DNA of 64,000 bases, from assembly GCA_037954325.1 (NCBI GenBank), contig JBBMNZ010000001.1:5448374-5512373 (forward strand). The letters are read 5' to 3'. Source of the DNA: Fistularia commersonii. Its lineage: Eukaryota > Chordata > Actinopteri > Syngnathiformes > Fistulariidae. Positions 45,458 through 58,300 of this stretch are shown here, in pieces. Under the pieces are notes generated by a model. It was not told the DNA's origin and ran no database searches. It was given only the letters and a program-made list of their open reading frames with translations. Position 1 is the stretch's first letter; every line of letters begins with the position of its first letter. The translations under genes were made by a program, and so were the position numbers.

Positions 45458-45640
45458 ATTGACATAGAACAGCCAGGCGAAGGTGGACCGGAAGCCGTAA
45501 GTTGAAACCGGAAAGGGTGGAATTAACGTCCGGTCGAAACAGCATAAAGTGCAGAAGCGTTCCGTTCCTACCTGTCATGTGACCGGCAACACGGAAGACG
45601 AGTAAACATCAGTGGACCGGTAGGTGCTGATTTTTTTTAA
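45458..45640. promoter_or_regulatory. Probable bidirectional mrpl55/ctns promoter
   Basis: The region upstream of mrpl55 exon 1 contains ETS-like ACCGGAAGC (45487-45495) and ACCGGAAAG (~45507-45515), common in nuclear genes for mitochondrial proteins. GTCATGTGAC (45574-45583) is an M-box/CLEAR-like MiT/TFE (TFEB) site. A plus-strand donor (GGACCG|GTAGGT, 45619|45620) could end a 5' non-coding exon of ctns. This supports a shared promoter for the divergent pair. The transcription starts are inferred. Confidence 0.55.
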
Positions 45641-46322
45641 TAATTTATTATCTTTAGCGTCAGACAAATTAAATTGGCGCATTCGAGATTATGAAGCAGC
45701 AACACGGAATATATGATTTGCTGGGTTCCGTCCCAACAAAGGGATTTTCTGACAAACCGTACATTTTGTTGTCGTTGCTCCCAAATGTCTGAAATTACTA
45801 AAAAAATATATTGCTAATTGATTTGAGGGCAAACGTCTGTAGAGGAAAACACTGAAATCTCGATTGTTTAAATGTTTCATACCCCTATTGGTACAAATAC
45901 CGTAAGGTTGTTTTTCTGTTGCTGAGAGACATTTAGTTATTTGGCGAACCTTCCAGTAACCCTTAATGACTTTTAAAAATACATCTGTGACGTTATACAA
46001 TTCAGAAGAAGCAGAGATTGCTGTATCAATTACTATAGGCCTGAAAAAAAATCATCATCCCTAGCATGATATTTTGGGAAACTGACATTATTTTCTTTGT
46101 TTGTTTACGTCAATCTCACACCTCCTGGACATGTTTCCTGACGTTTAAATGAATCTTCTTGTTCTTGACCTGCTGCTGCGACTAGAGGCCCCAGATGTCC
46201 CAGCAACAGGGTGCATTGTAAATCTGGCTTCACGGTGACCTCCTGTCATTTTCGTGTGTCTGTCTGTGGACGTGGTGCACGAAGGCCTCCCAGCAGGTCC
46301 GTGGCGTCATCGGCCCACCAAG
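45640..46322. other. ctns 5' flank or 5' intron
   Basis: No coding exon was found. If the non-coding exon ending at 45619 is real, this is ctns intron sequence. A pyrimidine-rich tract ending CTGCGACTAG (~46,185) is a plausible acceptor. Sequence directly before the ATG gives a good Kozak context (CCAAGATGG). Confidence 0.45.
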
Positions 46323-49300
46323 ATGGCAAGGTTGCCGCCTCCCGCCTGGACCCTGCTGATGCTGCAGTGGATGCTGAACGGCATCGCAGGTGACCGATGG
46401 ACTCTTGAGACTGTTCAGGGATCAAACTGTGTCGTAGGAATTCCGTCATCAACAACTGGGGGAAAAAAATACTCATGATGTACCGTGGAAGTTTGACCTT
46501 TCAGAGCACTGGTGGTAATATTAGAATATTTTGTCATTGCTTTTGGCAAGCTTTTCAGATAATGAATGAATTATGAGTGTTTGCATTTCCTTTTTAAAAT
46601 TGGGAAAAACTAAAGCTAAAAACCACACCAAACACCCCATACATTTTTCTATAAGCTATCAAAAAATAGCCTAAAAAGGAGGATAGAAAGTTTTAAATAA
46701 TATACATTTCTCCCCCCCCACTGTAGAATCCAGAGTGCGTTTGGTCACACCGGGCATCGTCACACTGGAGCAGAATTCGACGGCTGATGTCACCATCACA
46801 TCCAGGTAGTGATCACACCACGTCCTTCGCTCTGTGTTGTTGCGTTCAGCAGTCTGTTGTTGTCCTTGTTGTTTTTCCTCGGTCCCGTCCTTACCTGTCT
46901 TCTCTTCAGCATTTTATTTATTAATGAGTGCTCATCCCATAACCCTGCAGCAAAAGCACACAGTTACAAAGTAAATACACACCTAAAAATATTGAAATTC
47001 AGATCCTGGTAACTTTGAATATTATCAATTAGATCATTCATAAATAGATATGACTAAGCGTTTGATAAAAAAAAAACACCTGACAGTAGTATAATTTGCA
47101 GCTACAAAGGGTAAGATGTTGCAATAAGAATGGGATTAATAATGTCAGTTATGTTATATTAAGGTATTCTTGATAACATTGATAGTCTTATTTGTTTCAG
47201 TCATTATAATCTCTCTCGACATTGCATCATAGTCATGGAACAAGTTTTTTTTTTTAAAGTGTGTGTGTGTGTGTGCGTGTGTGTGCGTGTGCGTGTGTGT
47301 GTCATCAGTTCCCTTCTCAACCAGTCAGCTGTGATTCAACTCAATGTGACCTACAGCTCAAAACCCAACATCTCTTCCATCATCGCTCTGCCAGAGCAGG
47401 TAACGGGGTAAACAAATGCAACTTTGGTCTCTGTGGAGGGGAGAGGAAAACGAACATTCTGAAAGTAAACCAAAAGTCTTTATTCTTCTTTTTTTTTTTT
47501 TACATATGAAGATAAGATAAGATAAGAACAACTTTATTAATCCCGAAGGTTACAGAAAATATAACAGTAATAAATAATAAAAAGAAAAGGCAGAATTAGA
47601 AATAAAATAAACTATAAACTATAAAGTGTCTCAGTGAAACTATGAAGTGTCTTAGTAAACAATGAAAGCCAGTGAACCCAAGACGTCTGCCACTGGCTGC
47701 CATTTTTTGTCAAATTTCAGGATTTGAAATGTGATATTTCTTGGTAATTGTAAGAGAATGTCGTGATTGAAGTTATTTCTTTTTTATAAACAAATAGAAA
47801 CTTGTTTGGGTAAAATTCCTCAGTAAAACAGACAAACAAACAAACAAAAATTTTTCCAAGACTTGTAACCTGTTGCGTTTTAGAAGTTTAGGCCTTTAAA
47901 AATCCAAGTTATCAAAATATTGTCATAAAACAATCAAAAACACGCCTTCCCACTGACATTAACAACACCTGGGTTATTTAAAAACCTGGGATATTCGCTC
48001 GTTGTTTGCTTGAAAATCCTGAAAATAAATCAGTTACTGAGTAAAAAGTTTACTTTTATTCTGTTTATTATATATACTTGTTTTTTTTTTTTTGCACCAA
48101 CAAAGAACAGAAGTTTGGTATGACTCTGTGGCGACCCAGCTGGTAATCCTTGTCATAGCGGAAACCCAGTCTGAATGCGTCAAGCGTATTTTCAGATTTT
48201 ACGTTGAGGGAAAGCAGTTAATTCTCTCCCTTCTTCCCCTCAGCTGTTGCTGCCGGTGGAGAAGACCTCCGTCACTTTCAGCGTAAAGGGCGTGGGCGTG
48301 GGTCAGGTGACCGCGTACCTGATCAGCAACCACACCGAGATAAGCAGGTGTGTGAGCGTCACCTGCGAATGACAAGACTTTTCTCCATGGAAAAAGAGTG
48401 ATTGCGGCATTTTTATCTTCCATAAGAGTCATTTGTTGTTTTCTAATTTTTTTTTTAAATCTGTTAAACATCTGATAATCGCATGCTTTTGAGGCCCCGC
48501 TTTCGGGCTCCAAGAGAGATCCACAGACAGACCATGATTCTTTCAGATTATCCCAGCAACATAAGAGAGTGTTGATTTCCGGTCTATTTCAGTAAGATAA
48601 TATCACTGATAATTATTTGAAATTTCTCTCTGCCAGTTTCCAAACGAGGATCCGCTTCCTGGTCGTCCGTAGCAACATCCTGTCAGTGGTCAGCGCAGTG
48701 GTCGGCTGGATGTACTTCGTGGCCTGGTCTGTGTCCTTCTATCCGCAAGGCTGGGAAAACTGGAGGAGGCAGAGGTGCTCTTCTCTTCATTATAAAGATT
48801 TATATATTTGCCATTAGCATTTTTTTCTTTTTAAGTGTTTGTGGAAAATGAGCGCATGCGTGAGTGGAGCCAATTTGAGCCAGTGCTCTGATAGCTCCTA
48901 GGTGAACGTAAGAGGAGGCTCGGAGCTGCTTCGGTAGCAACTTTTAATATGGACCCCATGGAACGCAGATCCAACAAACCCAGATTTGCACTACTAGTGT
49001 GGAATATCAGTGATTGGATTAATAACTGGGTGTCCAACTATTTCTAAGCTCTTCAAATTGGGTGTCAGATTTGCTTAACTTCCATTCTTTCATATTCTAT
49101 ACCACTTATTCTTCAGTAAGGGTCAAGGGGGAGCAGGAGCCTATCCCAGCTTTTATTTGGTTCACCCTGGATCAGGTCACCAGTCACTCACAGGGCAAAC
49201 ATAGATACATACAACCATTCATACTCTTCTAAAGAGACGTGTCTGGGACTGTGGTAGCAAACTGGAGAACCCAGAGGAAACTCAAGCAGACACAAGGGGA

Positions 49301-50888
49301 GAACATGCAGAAAAGCTCCCAGGAATTGAACCTGGTTGCTGTGAGGCTAAGCCGTTAACAGCATCGCCTCATTTGCTAAACAAAATAAAGCAATTACCGA
49401 TGATGCTGATGTTTTGTTTGTTTTCGCTCAGCGTTGTGGGTCTCAATTTCGACTTCCTGGCTCTCAACACAATGGGCTTCTTCATGTACAGTGTCTTCAA
49501 CATCGGGCTTTTCTTTATCACAGATATAAAGGTACGTGTCAAAACATCGCCTGCGGCTGCAGCGGGAAATTTCAGGAATTCAAAAGATGCGCTTTCCTTG
49601 AAAACTTCATGACAAACCAACAGAGCTGTAGTACTGCCTTAGACCACCGGGAGGTCAGCTCTGTTTTCTCTCTTCCTCCTCTGCAGGAGGAGTTTTTAAG
49701 GAGTAACCCGAACGGAATCAACCCCGTCCAAGCCAACGACGTCTTCTTCAGCGTGCATGCCCTGGCACTGTGTCTGGTGTACGCCCTGCAGGCGACCATG
49801 TACGAGGTGAGCACCCCCCACCGAGCAACCCTCGCATAGGGAGAATTTGTATTGGGATAAACACAACATAGATTATGGTTTGCGTCTGTGCTCCAGAGGG
49901 GAGGTCAGAAGGTGTCACGGACAGCCCTGATCCTGCTGCTGATCGGCTTGTTGTTTGCCCTGGTCAGCCTGTTCGTCGCTGTCGCCAAGGTGATCACTTG
50001 GCTGGAGTACCTATACTACTTCTCCTACATTAAACTGGGTGTCACGCTGGTCAAATATGTACCGCAGGTGAGGAACCGCCCTGGTGTGACAGCGAAACTG
50101 TTCTGAAACTCACTATTCATATTGCTACAGCTCCCTACACCAACTAGTGGCTGCAGCATGTTTTTTTTTTGTTTTTTTTTAATAGACCTTCATAAATGGC
50201 CATAAGAACATATATCAGTACTATAGAGTTATAATGTACAAGTTCTCTCTTTGTTGGTTGTCCATCTTCATCCCACAGTGCAAAGAACAGGCTGTGGGTT
50301 CTCTGAAGACTTTGTCCGTAGGTGTGAATGAGAGGGTTACCAGTTGGATGAAATAAATTCACCGCCCTGATACTTTCCGCTGACCGGCCTTATGCATTTC
50401 ATTTCTTAATTCTCAAACATTCCTCCGACCGCTGTTTTAAGTTCACCTTTGTTGCGCTCTTGAATGTCTGCCTTTTTCTATCTGATGTAAATAATGGCTG
50501 ACGCTGTTCCAGGCATACATGAACTACAAGAGGCAAAGCACGGAGGGCTGGAGCATCGGCAACGTGCTGCTGGATTTCACCGGGGGCGTCCTGAGCATCC
50601 TGCAGATGATCCTGCAATCCTACAACAACGGTGATCACCGACCCTCAGTGCTTCGATTCCACAGAATCATCCTCTGACACACTATGTGTGTGTGTGTTTT
50701 GCTGTAACGCCTCTCCGGTGTGTGTCTCCCCCCCTCCCCCAGATGAGTGGATGCTGATCTTCGGGGATCCTACCAAGTTTGGCCTAGGCCTTTTCTCGGT
50801 GTTCTTCGACATCCTCTTCATGGTTCAGCATTACTGTTTGTACGCGCAGCGGTCACCGTACCAGCCCCTCCCGCAGGAGCAGAACTGA
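46323..50888 (+). CDS. ctns: Cystinosin, lysosomal cystine/proton symporter (377 aa)
   Basis: The CDS is join(46323..46389, 46727..46805, 47309..47399, 48244..48347, 48637..48774, 49432..49531, 49687..49806, 49897..50067, 50513..50630, 50743..50888). All junctions are GT-AG with consistent phase, giving 377 aa against 367 in human. Residues 1-23 form a signal peptide. A lumenal domain with several N-glycosylation sequons (NST, NQS, NVT, NIS, NHT) follows, then seven membrane segments. Both PQ-loop motifs are present (YFVAWSVSFYPQ and TLVKYVPQ). The three transport aspartates are conserved: D211 in ANDVFF, D311 in LLDFTGG and D352 in FFDILF. The C-terminus has YQPL, a YxxPhi lysosomal sorting signal like that of the human protein. 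It exports cystine from lysosomes. Intron 3 and intron 5 contain repeats. Confidence 0.97.
47511..47665 (-). mobile_element. LINE 3'-end fragment in ctns intron 3
   Basis: Reverse-complement match to the 3'UTR end of the LINE at 26,802-28,073 (ACAACTTTATTAATCCCGAA, then CAGAATTAGAAATAAAATAA). AAGATAAGATAAG repeats form the tail. It is about 150 bp and strongly 5'-truncated. Confidence 0.8.
49080..49375. repeat. Teleost interspersed repeat in ctns intron 5
   Basis: The segments GAGCCTATCCCAGCTTTT, ACCCAGAGGAAACTCAAGC, GGGGAGAACATGCAG and GAATTGAACCTGGTTGCTGT are the hallmark of a very common fish dispersed repeat. I recognise the pattern but cannot give its family name with certainty. It is degenerate and non-coding. 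Confidence 0.7.
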
Positions 50889-51144
50889 CGTAGAACCAAC
50901 AGTCCAAGTGCCGTCTGACGCCCCCCGCCCCCCAAAAATGAAGAAAACTTAAAATTTTTTTTTTTTTTTTTAAAGATACATCTCTTACTGGGAAGACCAG
51001 AGAAGGGACTCTGGGCTCTTTAAGAGCCAGATTTAATCATCCAGCACAAAAAAAAAAACAAAACCTTGGATTGTTGGGTGTGAGGAGAATGAAATCTGTG
51101 TATTTTTGTAATGACAGGGGCATTTTTAGAGGAAATGGAACACG

Positions 51145-51150
51145 AATAAA
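51145..51150 (+). terminator. ctns polyadenylation signal
   Basis: AATAAATAAATA lies about 257 bp after the ctns stop codon. It is the first canonical signal on the plus strand after the CDS. Confidence 0.65.
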
Positions 51151-51718
51151 TAAATACTGTAAACCATCCTGTCAAATCTTATTTGGTAAGGTGGTCTTTC
51201 CTCCATGGAGAAGTTACTGCTAGGGTGCGAAGCTTCATCATGGTGCCAGGAGATGAAACAACGTGAAGGTGACCATCCTTGTATGCTTTGTTGAAAACCA
51301 CTGCGTGCGCCTGGGGGGGGTTGCATTGGAACGAAGTCTAGAAAAACACCCTGGTGCTATTTAGAAGACTTCCAGGCAAGCCAAAAGCAATCATGTTACT
51401 TTGTCCAAAAGCATTATTTCTTATCACTGGAGTCTTCACAGTAACACTGTTCAAGGTGGGTCGGGTTCTCCAGGTCCTGTCTTCCTCCCACAGTCCTAAG
51501 ACAAGTCGGTAAGTTCATTTAAGACTCCGTATTGTCCACGGGTGTGGATGGCTGGATGTCTCCGTTTGACAGCTGACCCATCCAGGTGAATCCTCTCCTT
51601 CAGCCCCACTAACAGCTTGAATTGGTTCCAGGTTGGACTGAATGACTTCCGAACCTGTTAACCAGGCACCTGCTCCGAGACATCAGTCTTAACTACCTCC
51701 TGAAGTATTAGTTATATT

Positions 51719-51724
51719 TTTATT
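51719..51724 (-). terminator. Candidate trappc8 polyadenylation signal
   Basis: AATAAA on the minus strand, about 665 bp after the trappc8 stop. There may be others, and usage is not known. Confidence 0.45.
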
Positions 51725-52386
51725 CTCTATTTACATCAGATTTGTTATATAAATATAATACATCATTTTCAGAAAAGCATATCAGAACTTGATCGTGATG
51801 TAAGTGAAGGGTCAAATCACGCGCGTCAGATGCCGACTGGAGAAGATCGACCGCGTGCAGGCGAGTGCGCGTTAGCGTCCCTCGAACTGAGTGACGGGCG
51901 GGAGGGCGGGGGAGGGGACAGTCTTGTTCTCCCGTCCCGTCCGAATGGCGCCACGGTGAAGTGTACAATATTCAGGATGTAAACAGCTCGTTCCAGTCAG
52001 AGTAACTGATATTTTGGAGTAAAACTAAATCATCTGTCCGTTGTGAAGCCGGTCCCACCACGCCCCCCACCCCCTCCAGAGTTCAGAGGTCGGATTCATT
52101 AAAACAAACATGATATCAAACTGAAGGCCAGTCTGGTTGATGTGATGTGATGTGACGTGGACACGCTCACACACACGCACGCACGCACACACACACACAC
52201 ACACCCTGTACAGACCCGGCGGGTTGTCCTTGTCCGTGGCCGCGGCGCGGCTGGCGTGAAACGTTCTGGTTCCATCCCGTGCATGGAAACTCGCAGGTGA
52301 TTGGCTGATGAATCTTAACACTCCTATTAGATCTGCGACGATGGGGAATGGGTAACCTGTGGCTGTATCTCCCGGGCTGCGGCGGC

Positions 52387-55300
52387 TCAGGCGTTGTTGT
52401 TGTTGTTGTTGATGATGATGATGAGCGCGGGGCTAGCCGCCTGCTGGATAATCTCACCAATGGCGTCCTGCAGGGCCGGCTTGGCAAAAACCCGCGGCGT
52501 GTTGAGGTTGTAGACGCCGGCCTGGAGGAAGCAGGCCCGCAGGCTCAGGCACAGGACCTCACGCGGCTGCAGCTGCAGCGTGTACTGAGTCTGACCCACC
52601 CAGGTGAACGAGGCGTGGGCCTCCGACGACTCGCCACTGGAAGAGGGAACGAACGTAAACCACACTACGTACAGCAATGGGGCTCGGCGACATATAAACA
52701 TGAAATACACCATAAACCTGTGTTGGATACTGATGAGTAATATGTAGTGTGTGCTAGAACCCCACCAGCTGTCAACCAGTCCTCACCTGCCGCTTTTGTG
52801 CCGTAGGTCAATTATGACGTCGACTTGTACCAGTGAACAGTTGGACAGGATCAGGGAGACGGGGACCACGCAGAGGCTGCGGATGAACAGAAGGAGGCAG
52901 TTCACCCGGGATTGCTTTGACTTCCGTAATCCGTCTGCGTAGGGTGTGTTCCGGAGCTAGTCTCGGCACACATTTTATTCAACAATTTCCTTCGGGATAA
53001 ATAAAGTTTTTCTTATTCTTATTTCTCAACTCAACATAACCAGCAGCAGCTGTCAGTCTCACAGGGTTTATTGAGATCATCCTGCCACAGAATTTAGAAT
53101 TTCCTCCAAAAGGAGGAAAGGCCTCACAAAACCAATACTTCTACCCCCCTTCCCCTCACCTCTCCCGGACAAATGAGTGCGTGTAGGTCTCGGGATAATG
53201 CATATTGGTTTTGACCAGCTGAGACAGTTCAGCGGAGGGCACGATGGCCGGGGGAGGCAGCTCCGACTTGAACTTGAAGAGCACCATTTCCTGAGCTTCC
53301 TGGAATGACAACGACACACACACACACACACAAAATTAAACAGGGAGACATGGCAACTCATGAAACAGAGGTCATCTATCGTTAGGTTTGTCTAACATTA
53401 GCTCTTCTGTTCAGTGGGTGGGCAGTATGTTAAACCCACCTGTCAATCAAAGGGACTGCCCAACCATGCACTCTCCCAAACCTTTTGCAATGATATAATT
53501 TAGAACTGTTTTTTTTTTTTTTTTTTTTGAAAGAGAACTGTAGCTTAGCACATAGTTAAAGTTGCGAAGTAATTTTCCAGATCCGGATTAAGCTTAGTCC
53601 CGGATTCATCAGAGTTTCAGGCCTCAAATGGTACCTCCTTCGGGGCCAGAGACGAGGCCTCCTTGCCGATGGTCTGCAGGGCTACGTGGAGCTGACCCTC
53701 CAGGATCAGCTGCTTGTTGTCCTCCACGACATACGCCTGCACAAACACACGGTTAAACTTCAGCCCTGGCTCATAGCCTCCGGCCAGCTTGCGGCTAGGG
53801 CCGGCTCCATCGCGCCTACCTTCCAGATGACGATGATGTTGAGGTCAAGCTCGTTACACCTCTTCACGATGCCGGTGACGTCGGAGGACCTGTCGTCCGC
53901 TGGGGCGGAGCCCTGACCCTTGGCGCCCTGGGGCGTCCTGGCCAAAGCCGCATCCGTCTGCTGTGATTCTTGTGGCCGGCGGCAGCGGAAGAAGAAATCC
54001 CCGCAGGGTGTTGCCGAACTGATGATCTGGAGAAGAAGACGGTATGCGGGTCGGTCGGGAAGAGAGAGTCGCAAGACACGGCGTCAAGATCGTTTGGTTG
54101 GATCTTCAGAGGAGGGAAAAAAAATGGTGTGAAACCTACTCGTTCGTTCCCCAGATTCAGGTCCGCGAAGGTATACTTCCTCAGTGTGTCGGAGGTAGCT
54201 GGAATGAATCAGGAGGAGCAAAAAAAAAAAAAAAATCAGGGAAAAGACCGAGCAAGGAGGAACATGTGTGTGTGTTTGCTGCGCTACCTTGGAGGGGTTT
54301 GCACCGCGTGGCCCTGAAACACAGCTTGGCTCTTTCTCTGCTGGTGAGCTTGCAGTCTGTGGGTGGGTGGGGGCAGAGGCAGGTTATCCATCCATCCATC
54401 CATCCATCTCCACACACAGACAGAAATGAAACAACACACACACACACACCTTTGTCCTTGGCGGGGTTGATGCACTTGTGGAGACGCCAGTGTTGACTGC
54501 TGCTGGACACCTGGACGATGTGGAACTCGCGCACGCCAGCTTCACTCTGAAGATCGAAGAGGAGCTCAAATTACGAAATTCATATGGGAGTTGGGTGGGT
54601 GCCGGATGCCCAGTCTCTCACCGTGTTGATGTTTTCCACGTCGATGAAGATCAGCGTCCCCCCGCTGTCCTTGTCGTCCAGGCCGTGATGCGGCTCAGCG
54701 CTGCTGCGGCAGGCCGACGCCTGCACGCTCAGGGAGCGGCTAGCGCAGATGAACACTGTGTGGCGCAACACCCGGTGGCTTCATGTGGATAGAGGAAGAG
54801 ACAAAAAGACGAGGGGTGACCACAGTGAAAGAGCCGCGCTGACTGGAGGGTCACGCCACAGGCCGACGCCGAAGAGGAATTCAGAGTACGATTTTCATGT
54901 GGAATCCCAGTTTTTGTCACTCGGCTGAGAGGCCTGGTTAAATCTGGACGAATCACCTGGCAATAACGTAGCCACATATACAGACATCCTACCGTTCACC
55001 AAGGTCAGGGGTCGGCAACCCGTAACACTCAAAGAGCCATTTGGACCCGGTTTCATCAGAAAAGAAAACACTGGGAGCCGCAATTACTTTTTGAGGTCTA
55101 AAATTAAAAAAAAAAAAAAAAAAAGGTACCACTGTATATATTGCTTTTTTATTACCTTTACACTTTGTATAAATAAGTGTGTAGTGTGTTGCTTCTGAAA
55201 TTCACAAAGTATTACAGAGAAAATTAAATCTTATTTATGTAATGAACTCATTTTGAGCTTTGGGCTTTCAGAGTGTTTAGTGGAGCCTTGACCAGAATTT

Positions 55301-58300
55301 TAAAAATAAATCGGGAAAAAAAAAATCACTGTGTCAGTAAACAATAAAAAATAAATATTTGCAAAATATCTTCATAAATATCTATTTTATCTGGTTTATG
55401 GGACTTCTGCTCCTGAACTTCTGCGCACAGCGTCTGCAAATCGGGACTTTACCGGCTGGCGGGTCTGCCGGCTTCGGCGAGTGTGACGTTATTTTGAGCG
55501 GCGAAAAATAATAAATATAATTTTATTTAATATTTCAAGATCACAATAATCTTCCAACTTAGAACTAAAAGTTAAAAAAGGAATTAACACAAATGGAATA
55601 TACCTCAATCAAATATTTATCATTTATTTTCCCAAGCCACTCGGAGCCGCAGTGTAAAAATGAAAGGGCCGCATGCGGCTCCGGAGCCCCGGGTTGCCGA
55701 CCCCTGATCTAGGTCATCCCCTCTACTGACACGCTTCAGTATTCCTCCAACATCCCTCCAATCACTGAAGGCCTGTGCCTGCTGCACCCTTAAAAATAAA
55801 CATCCCACTAATGATATGAGATTCAGAAGCCCTGCTTTTACTTTCCAGAATAAAAAATGAAGATAGATAATTTCACGGAATTTCGAGCTGATTTTTAGGG
55901 AAATGTTCATGCAAATCTGAACAGATTTCTGACAGATTTTTTCAGAAAGGAAGAAATACTCGAGCCGGACAAATGTCAGACAAAAAAATTAACAGGATTA
56001 TTGCCGAACCGTGACTCGATAAGAGGTTTACAGAGCTACTAGCTACTAGCTATTGGCGCCCACCAGCTGTGTATGTTCCCTGGTGTGTTTACCTGATTTG
56101 TAGCCCTTTCTCCGCGCTCTCGTAATAAAACAGGAAGTTGATTTCATGGACCCCCTCCTGGTCGGGCCCCCGGAGCCAAAGGGGGAGCTGCGTGGACTCG
56201 CCCGGCAGCAACGTGTTGCCCTCTATTGGGATCTCCACCACGCCTGACACCTGGCTGAAGTCCTCCGCCGAGACCAGCACCTCGGACGCCACTGAGCCAG
56301 GCACCGCCCCGGGGGGCGTGGCCAGCGTTTTGTAAGCGGAACAGTTTTCCGCCGAGGTGGGGCTGACGGGCGTAAGGGGCGTGGTTGCCTGGCTGCCGAA
56401 GGTGAAGAAGTCCGGATGCGTGGATGCCACCCTCAGGCCACGCAGGGCAACGCCGCTGACGTTGCAGAACTCCACGTAGGCCTTCCGGATCTCGCCGCAT
56501 AGTAGGGCAGTGGGAAACTGCAGGAAGAACACCTGTCGGGTGCGCGCACACACGCAAGCACGACATCTGATTATTCCTGCCTGTCGGCAGATCATAGTTA
56601 CATATAATATCGTCAGGTGTAGTACTGTAAGTCATGGGTAGTACCTCCATGAGGGGCATCGGCAATGTGATGATCGGCTCAAGGCGCCGATCGGGGCCAT
56701 GCCGCACTGACATCTTGTCCTCTTTGGTCTGGTTGAGTCGGGGGCCCTGGATCTTCAGGTCCTGTTTGCCGCGAACCATCAAGTCCAGCTTCTGCTGTCC
56801 TGTGAAAAGCAGAGCAACGTTTCAAGCGGGGGCCGATCTGTTTTGTACGTCCCCTCACGCGAACGTATGCGGGAACCCTCGGGTCCAGGAAATATGATGG
56901 AACAAAACACGCACGAAACGATGGGCATATCGGACGCAAATGTGCATTTACCGTCACCGCTGGGAGCCGTCTCTCCAGACGACGCGGCGGCCAGGTCGTA
57001 CACCACACCCACCACGTTCAGCTGGCCGGTTCTGTGCGGCAGCAGCCTGAGTCGAGCCTGGGGACACACACCGGATCACATCCAGCTCCACACCACTGAA
57101 GGTTGAGCGCGCTGCTGAGGTGCACCTACCGTTTTAGTTTCCTCGAAACCCAGATGGAACTCGGGGATGGTCTCTGTGGTGACGGTGTCAACACTCTGCG
57201 TCGCCTGCAACATACAGAGCGCGCTCGGAAAAAAGCTCTCCTCGCTCCGCGCCACCCGGAAACATCAGAAATCGTACCCCCCCCCCCCCCCCCCCGAAAG
57301 CGCCTCACCCCTTTCGCCAGGGTCTCCTCGTTGGTGACGACCTCACACTCCGGCTCCTGGGTCGCCTTCACCTGAGACGGAGAGGTGGCGTCGGCGGTGA
57401 ACCGCCACTGGAGGGACAGGTTGGACAGCACCAGGGGAACCTTCAGGGGGTTCCTGAACACCACCTCAACGATGATGGGCTCTGCCGGCAGAGACAGGGA
57501 GAACGCGGTGAACGGGGCGGATCGTTCCAACTGTCTAGACAAGTGTTAATAGCGACTGGCTTCTAAAGTAGAGATTCCCAAATCGTCGGCCGCAAGGTGA
57601 TTTTCCGAAATCTCCTGTCTGATGATCTGGCCGGCACTTAGTTTGTCCTGCATATTTGACAGACTGAACGGATTCAACACGTCATTGCAAGTTGTGTCAT
57701 TGAATGATAAAATATGCCGATTCAAAAGGAAAGAGGAGTCTTTGGACTGCGCAAGTCGAGAAGGGCGGGATTGACACGTTTCCTAGGCTGGGGGAGCTCA
57801 TGGAGGAAAAATGATCCGATCCACCACAACCCACCTTCAAGCCCCCCTGGGACAAATGTTTCCCCGACTCAAAGACTCCGGAAAAATATGACTGGGAAAG
57901 ATTGCGAGTCACTGTAACGGCCATCCGACATGGTAGACGTCCTAAGACAAATTTCAATTCTAAGGCACTTCCTGACTTCTGGATTTCAGTCATCAGCCAT
58001 CCAAGGTCACGCTGAACGTACTGATGCTGCTTAGCTCTACATACCAGGGCGAAAAGACACTTTAACGACACTGACATATATAAAAAGTAATAAAAACAGA
58101 ATGTGAAAGATGATCTCCGAGTGGCCGTATCCAAAACTAAACCCCTGTGCTCCGTGCATATTGCCCATCCATCTCATTAGGTGAGATAAGCCCTGAAGCA
58201 TAGACAAAATAACAAAATGTAAATTTTCACTGTAGCGATGTTCACATGTTTACGCAGTGCTGCAGTTTATTGCTATTCCTTGGACTGATTGTTATGCTAA

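Larger units (their letters stand above)
50889..52386. other. Convergent 3' region between ctns and trappc8
   Basis: Contains the ctns 3'UTR with overlapping AATAAA signals (51145-51150 and just after) and the trappc8 3'UTR with a candidate AATAAA on the minus strand (51719-51724). A CA-rich tract lies at 52,168-52,204. No coding exon was seen on either strand. Confidence 0.6.
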
